From Alistipes putredinis (GTDB lineage Bacteria; Bacteroidota; Bacteroidia; Bacteroidales; Rikenellaceae): 64,000 nt of DNA. The number at the start of each line of letters is the position of its first letter. The stretch's first letter is position 1. The stretch spans positions 620,001 through 684,000 of the forward strand of contig CP091730.1 in the NCBI GenBank assembly GCA_022009915.1, read 5' to 3'. Below the pieces are notes generated by a model. The model was given only the letters and a program-made list of their open reading frames with translations. It ran no database searches and was not told the DNA's origin. Shown here in pieces: positions 59,947 through 64,000 of this stretch. A program made the position numbers and the translations under genes.

Positions 59947-62066
59947 ATGAAGAAATTTTTGACTGTATTGCTGTTCTGTGCGGTTTGCGCAGGCGCGAGA
60001 GCCGACGAGGGCATGTGGCTGCTGCCTTACCTCGAAAAGATGAATATCAAGAGTATGAAGTCCATGGGGCTTAAACTCTCGGCAAAGGATATTTACAGCG
60101 CCTCATCCAATTCGCTGAAAGACGCTATCGTGATTTTCGGGGGCGGATGCACCGGCGAGGTAGTGTCGTCGGAGGGTCTCGTACTTACCAATCACCACTG
60201 CGGATACTCTTCGATTCAGGCTCTGAGCAGCGTGGAACACGACTATCTGAAAAACGGATTCTGGGCTATGAACCGCTCGGAGGAGATTCCGGCACCCGGG
60301 CTCGAAGTCAAATTCATTCGCGGCATAGAGGAGGTGACCGACCGCGTGATAGGCAACGTACCCGATATTGCGGGTATGGAGGAGCGTGAAAAAATCGTAA
60401 ACGAAAACATAAATGCGATAGTAAAGGAATTGGAGGCCGAAAACCCCGGCATGACCGTTATCGTCAAGAGCTATTTCGAGGGCAACCAGTACTTCGCCAT
60501 AGTCATGGAAGTGTTTACCGACGTCCGTCTTGTAGGTACCCCTCCTTCGTCGATGGGTAAATTCGGCGGCGATACCGACAACTGGATGTGGCCGCGCCAT
60601 ACGTGCGACTTTTCGATGTTCCGCATATATGCTGGCAAGGATAACCGGCCGGCCGCGTATTCTGCCGACAACGTGCCTTACAAGGCTCCTGTGCACCTTA
60701 AAATATCAAAGAAAGGTTACAAGGAGGGCGATTTCACCATGATTATGGGATTCCCCGGGTCTACTACGCGTTACATGACATCTTACGAGCTCGAAGAGGC
60801 TACCGATATATTGAATGCCGACCGTATTTTCGTTCGCGGCGAGCGTCAGAAAATCCTCAAAGAGGACATGTCGGCCAGCGATAAGGTGCGCATCCAGTAT
60901 GCCTCGAAATACGCCGGTTCTTCGAATTACTGGAAGAATTCGATAGGTATGAACCGCGGAGTGGAAAAACTCGGCGTAAAGGCGCGTAAACAGGCCGAAG
61001 AGCAGGCTTTCCTGAAATGGGCTGACGCTTCTGGCGACGAGAACTATGCTAATGCTCTTCCGAGAATAAAGGATGCCGTGGAAAAGGAGTCCGTCTTGAA
61101 GGGCTACAACAACTATCTCTACGAGGCTTTCACGCGCGGCGTGGAGATGATAGGTTTTTCGCGTGCGGCGCTGACTGCCTTGTCTGATATGAAGACAGTT
61201 GAGCAGGCAAAGGCTCTTGCTGAGAAATACTATAAGGATTATAATGAGCCGACCGACCGCCGCGTAGCCAAGAGAATGTTCGAGATTGTAAAGGAGAATA
61301 TTCCCTGCCGAGCAGCTTTCCCGACATTTATGCCGAGGTTATAGACAAACGTTTCGGCGGTTCGACTCACGCATACGTTGATTATCTGTGCGACAATTCT
61401 ATTTTCGCCACTCGCGAGAAGTTGGAGGCGGCTATTCCTACGCTCGATGAGCAGACCGTTAAAGATGATCCTGCATACGTTGCATACAAATCGATTAACA
61501 ATCGTCGTGCGGAGTTGATAAGTCAGTTCAAGGGATATATGAAGGAGGTTTCCGACGCGAGACGTTCGTATGTGAAAGGCATTCTGAATATGAACAAGAA
61601 CAGGTTCATGTATCCGGATGCCAACTTCACGATTCGTCTTACATACGGTCAGGTACTCCCCTACTCTCCTGCCGACGGCGTGACGTACAATTACTACACG
61701 ACGATGAAAGGTGTCGTGGACAAGGAGGATTTGGATAATCCGATGGAGTTCACCGTTCCCGAGAAACTCAAAGAGTGTTATGCCGCATCGCGTTTCGGAG
61801 GATACGACGAGAATGGCCGTATGAACGTTTGTTTCCTTTCGAACAACGATATCACAGGCGGTAATTCAGGTTCTCCGGTAATGAATGCGAAAGGTGAGCT
61901 TATCGGTCTTGCATTCGACGGCAACTGGGAGGCAATGAGCGGCGACATAGTATTCGAACCCGAATTGCAGCGTTGCATAAACGTCGATATACGCTACGTG
62001 CTTTGGGTTATAGACGTGTTCGCCGATGCAGGTTATCTGTTGGATGAGATGACCATCGTGAAGTAG
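59947..62066 (+). CDS. S46-family dipeptidyl-peptidase, DPP7-like (frameshifted)
   Basis: About 706 residues, the usual S46 length. The signal peptide is MKKFLTVLLFCAVCAGARA, followed by DEGMWLLPYLEKMN. The triad is visible: His in LTNHHCGYSSIQAL, Asp in GDTDNWMWPRHTCDFSMFRI and Ser in ITGGNSGSPVMNAKGE. Eighteen residues after that Ser lies Gly (FDG), the position that is Gly in DPP7 and Arg in DPP11, so a hydrophobic-P1 DPP7-type specificity is expected. It releases dipeptides in the periplasm for peptide-fermenting growth. Two one-base insertions near 61306 and 61318 break the frame. Confidence 0.93.
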
Positions 62067-62087
62067 TAAAGACAAAAATTTGACAGT

Positions 62088-63770
62088 ATGAATATCGAAA
62101 GCGTATCTTCGCAGAAATCCAGAAATTTTCTGGAAGAGATTATAGAAGAGTCTATTGCGAAAGGAGAAAAAAGGGTTCAGACACGTTTTCCGCCGGAACC
62201 GAACGGTTACCTTCATATAGGCCATGCAAAGAGCATTTGCCTCAATTTCGGCCTTGCCCAAAAGTATGGCGGAAAGTGCAACCTGCGTTTCGACGATACC
62301 AATCCGGTAAAGGAGGATACCGAATATGTAGATTCAATAAAAACAGGATATCAACTGGCTCGGATTCCAATGGGCTGAAGAGAGATACGCCTCGGACTAC
62401 TTCGAGCAGTTGTACCTGTGGGCTGTCGAGTTGATAAAGAAGGGTAAGGCTTATGTGGACGACCAGACGCAGGAAGAGATACGTCTGGGCCGCGGAACCG
62501 TTACGGTTCCCGGAACCGAAAGCCCGTGGAGAAACCGCAGCATGGAGGAAAATCTCGATCTTTTCGAGCGCATGAAAAACGGTGAGTTCGCCGACGGAGA
62601 AAAGGTGCTTCGGGCAAAAAAATCGACATGGCGCATCCGAACATGCTTTTTCCGCGATCCTATAATGTATCGTATTCTGCATACGGAGCATCATCGCACT
62701 GGCAACAAGTGGTGCATATATCCGATGTATGACTATGCCCACGGCCAGAGCGATTCGATAGAGAAAATCACGCATTCGATTTGCACTCTTGAATTCGACG
62801 TCCACCGTCCGCTCTACGACTGGTTCATAGAACAGTTGGGGATTTTCCCGTCGCATCAGTACGAATTTGCGCGGCTGAATCTCACATATACTGTGATGAG
62901 TAAGCGAAAGTTGCTGCAACTTGTTCAAAATAAAATAGTTAGCGGTTGGGATGACCCTCGTATGCCGACTATTTGCGCACTTCGTCGAAAGGGTTATACG
63001 CCGGCATCTGTCAGAGCTTTTTTGCCGAAAAAGGTCGGAGTTGCGAAGCGCGACAATGTTATAGATTTGGAACTTATGGAGTTCTGTGTTCGCGAGGACT
63101 TGAATAAGAATGCCCAGCGTCGTATGGCTGTTTTGAATCCGTTGAAAGTGGTTATAACCAATTACGAGCAGGGCCGCAAGGAGATGTTTACTGCCGTAAA
63201 TAATCCCGAGGATGAAAGCGCCGGTACAAGGCAGGTTCCTTTCGGTCGCGAGATTTATATCGACCGCGACGATTTCATGGAGAATCCGCCGAAAAAATAT
63301 TACCGTCTTTGCCCAGGCGGCGAGGTTCGTCTGCGCTACTCTTATCTCATAAAATGCGATGAGGTCGTAAAGGATGAGTCCGGAAACATAGTCGAACTTC
63401 ATTGCACTTACGACCCGCAGTCCGGACAAGGTTCTTCTTCCGACGGTCGCAGGGTTAAGGGAGTTATTCATTGGGTTTCGGCTGCTGATGCAGTTGAAGC
63501 CGAAGTAAGACTTTACGGTAATCTGTTCAGCAAGGAAGATCCGAATGATGTCGAAGAGGGTAAGACTTTCCTCGATTATCTGAATCCGGATTCTTTGATA
63601 GTTCAGAAAGCGTATATCGAACCGTCGTTAAAAAAGCCAAGTTGGGAGAAAAACTATCAGTTCGAACGTGTGGGATATTTTTTTGTCTCGACACTGATTC
63701 GACGGAAAGCAATATTGTTTTCAACAGAACAGTTACATTGAAAGATTCATGGTCGAAGATGAATAAGTAG
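62088..63770 (+). CDS. glnS: Glutaminyl-tRNA synthetase (frameshifted)
   Basis: Charges tRNA-Gln. About 560 residues. Class I motifs: RFPPEPNGYLHIGHAKSI (HIGH) and YTVMSKRKLLQL (KMSKS equivalent). Between them are FDDTNPVKEDTEYVDSIK, GTVTVPGTESPWRNRSMEEN and HHRTGNKWCIYPMYDYAHGQ. The C-terminal anticodon-binding domain includes VPFGREIYIDRDDFMENPPK and GVIHWVSAADAVEAEVRLY. Breaks are near 62345, 62625 and 63670. With the last repaired, the protein ends TVTLKDSWSKMNK with TAG at 63768-63770, before the first parS site. Confidence 0.96.
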
Positions 63771-63774
63771 TAAT

Positions 63775-63790
63775 TGTTCCACGTGGAACA
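63775..63790. other. parS site 1 (ParB-binding palindrome)
   Basis: TGTTCCACGTGGAACA, a perfect 16-bp palindrome equal to the well-conserved bacterial parS consensus apart from tolerated positions. It starts 5 bases after the glnS stop. Confidence 0.85.
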
Positions 63791-63834
63791 AAATAAGAGC
63801 CGTCTGAATTTTTTTCAGACGGCTCTTATTTTGT
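63790..63834. terminator. Bidirectional terminator between glnS and mnmG
   Basis: AAATAAGAGCCGTCTGAA pairs with its complement ending in TCTTATTTT around a T-rich loop. It lies between the two parS sites and serves both convergent genes. Confidence 0.88.
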
Positions 63835-63880
63835 TGTAATGTTTTTATTGGAATGTTAATCTGAATAATAATATTTGAAA

Positions 63881-63896
63881 TGTTCCACGTGGAACA
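63881..63896. other. parS site 2 (ParB-binding palindrome)
   Basis: A second identical TGTTCCACGTGGAACA, 91 bases after the first and directly abutting the mnmG stop codon. Confidence 0.85.
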
Positions 63897-64000
63897 TTAC
63901 CTTCCGAAATAAATCAATAGAACATTGATGTCGGCCGGAGATACACCCGGGATACGCGACGCCTGCCCCTATCGTGGTAGGTTTGATTTTAGTCAGTTTC
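63897..64000 (-). CDS. mnmG: tRNA uridine-5-carboxymethylaminomethyl modification protein MnmG, C-terminal end
   Basis: Only the last 34 or so residues are in the window: TKIKPTTI, then ASRIPGVSPADINVLLIYF and the terminal GR. This is the conserved MnmG/GidA tail with the (R)IPG(V/I)(S/T)PAxxx(I/L)L motif. One indel near 63970 shifts the frame. MnmG with MnmE modifies wobble uridines in tRNA. In many bacteria gidA lies next to oriC and the par genes, which fits the parS sites beside it. Confidence 0.85.

Overview
The window looks like a chromosomal piece of a gut-type Bacteroidales bacterium (phylum Bacteroidota). The evidence is many TonB-dependent receptors paired with surface lipoproteins, Bacteroidota-only families (DUF4465, DUF4988, DUF4876, DUF4857, DUF5689, DUF5106, BACON, fimbrillin-like), an S46 dipeptidyl-peptidase, almost no Shine-Dalgarno sequences, and repeated promoters of the Bacteroides form TTTG-N20-TAnnTTTG. 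GC content is moderately high. I would guess an Alistipes/Rikenellaceae-like organism, but no 16S or marker phylogeny is available here. No tRNA, rRNA, insertion sequence, prophage or CRISPR array was recognised.

Layout. 1-2881 (minus): DUF5689 lipoprotein and a TonB-receptor-like barrel. 3105-8701 (minus): yidC, pyrG and a DUF349 protein. 8881-14308 (plus): response regulator, pta-ackA (acetate production), a metallo-beta-lactamase-fold lipoprotein and sdaA. 14398-24178 (minus): a vitamin B12 uptake operon under a cobalamin riboswitch, with two large surface lipoproteins sharing a C-terminal domain, a fimbrillin-DUF4465 lipoprotein, a BtuG-like propeller and BtuB. 24288-26544 (plus): an SDR oxidoreductase and three paralogous small lipoproteins. 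26585-29066 (minus): HAD phosphatase, rdgB, GDPD and a 39-residue membrane protein, behind a tandem promoter-like repeat. 29374-39650: a divergent locus. One arm has an OB-fold-like lipoprotein, a PepSY-type membrane protein, an ABC ATPase and permease, and DUF4857. The other arm has a TonB receptor, a small lipoprotein, a DUF6850-like barrel and a BACON/DUF4876 lipoprotein. Together they look like an uncharacterised nutrient (perhaps metal or metallophore) uptake system.

39787-42168 (minus): a DUF4988 + EF-hand + leucine-rich-repeat lipoprotein. 42598-46883 (plus): nitroreductase, a two-domain SGNH hydrolase, a DUF5106/thioredoxin-like lipoprotein and folD. 46946-51672 (minus): AraC regulator, a polytopic membrane protein, purD and metX. 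51698-54841 (minus): a GH2 beta-galactosidase. 54944-58557: rnhB, two outer-membrane barrels and mrp. 58558-58971: an AT-rich gap that resembles a replication origin. 58972-63770 (plus): nadA, an S46 peptidase and glnS. The window ends with two perfect ParB parS palindromes flanking a terminator, then the 3' end of mnmG (gidA). Base skew on the plus strand appears to change sign near 58.7 kb, which fits an origin there.

Quality. Most genes carry single-base indels, usually an extra base in a short homopolymer. Essential genes (yidC, glnS, rnhB, nadA, folD, purD) are hit too, so this is almost certainly sequencing error and not gene decay. I give each gene its full reconstructed extent and say where the frame breaks.
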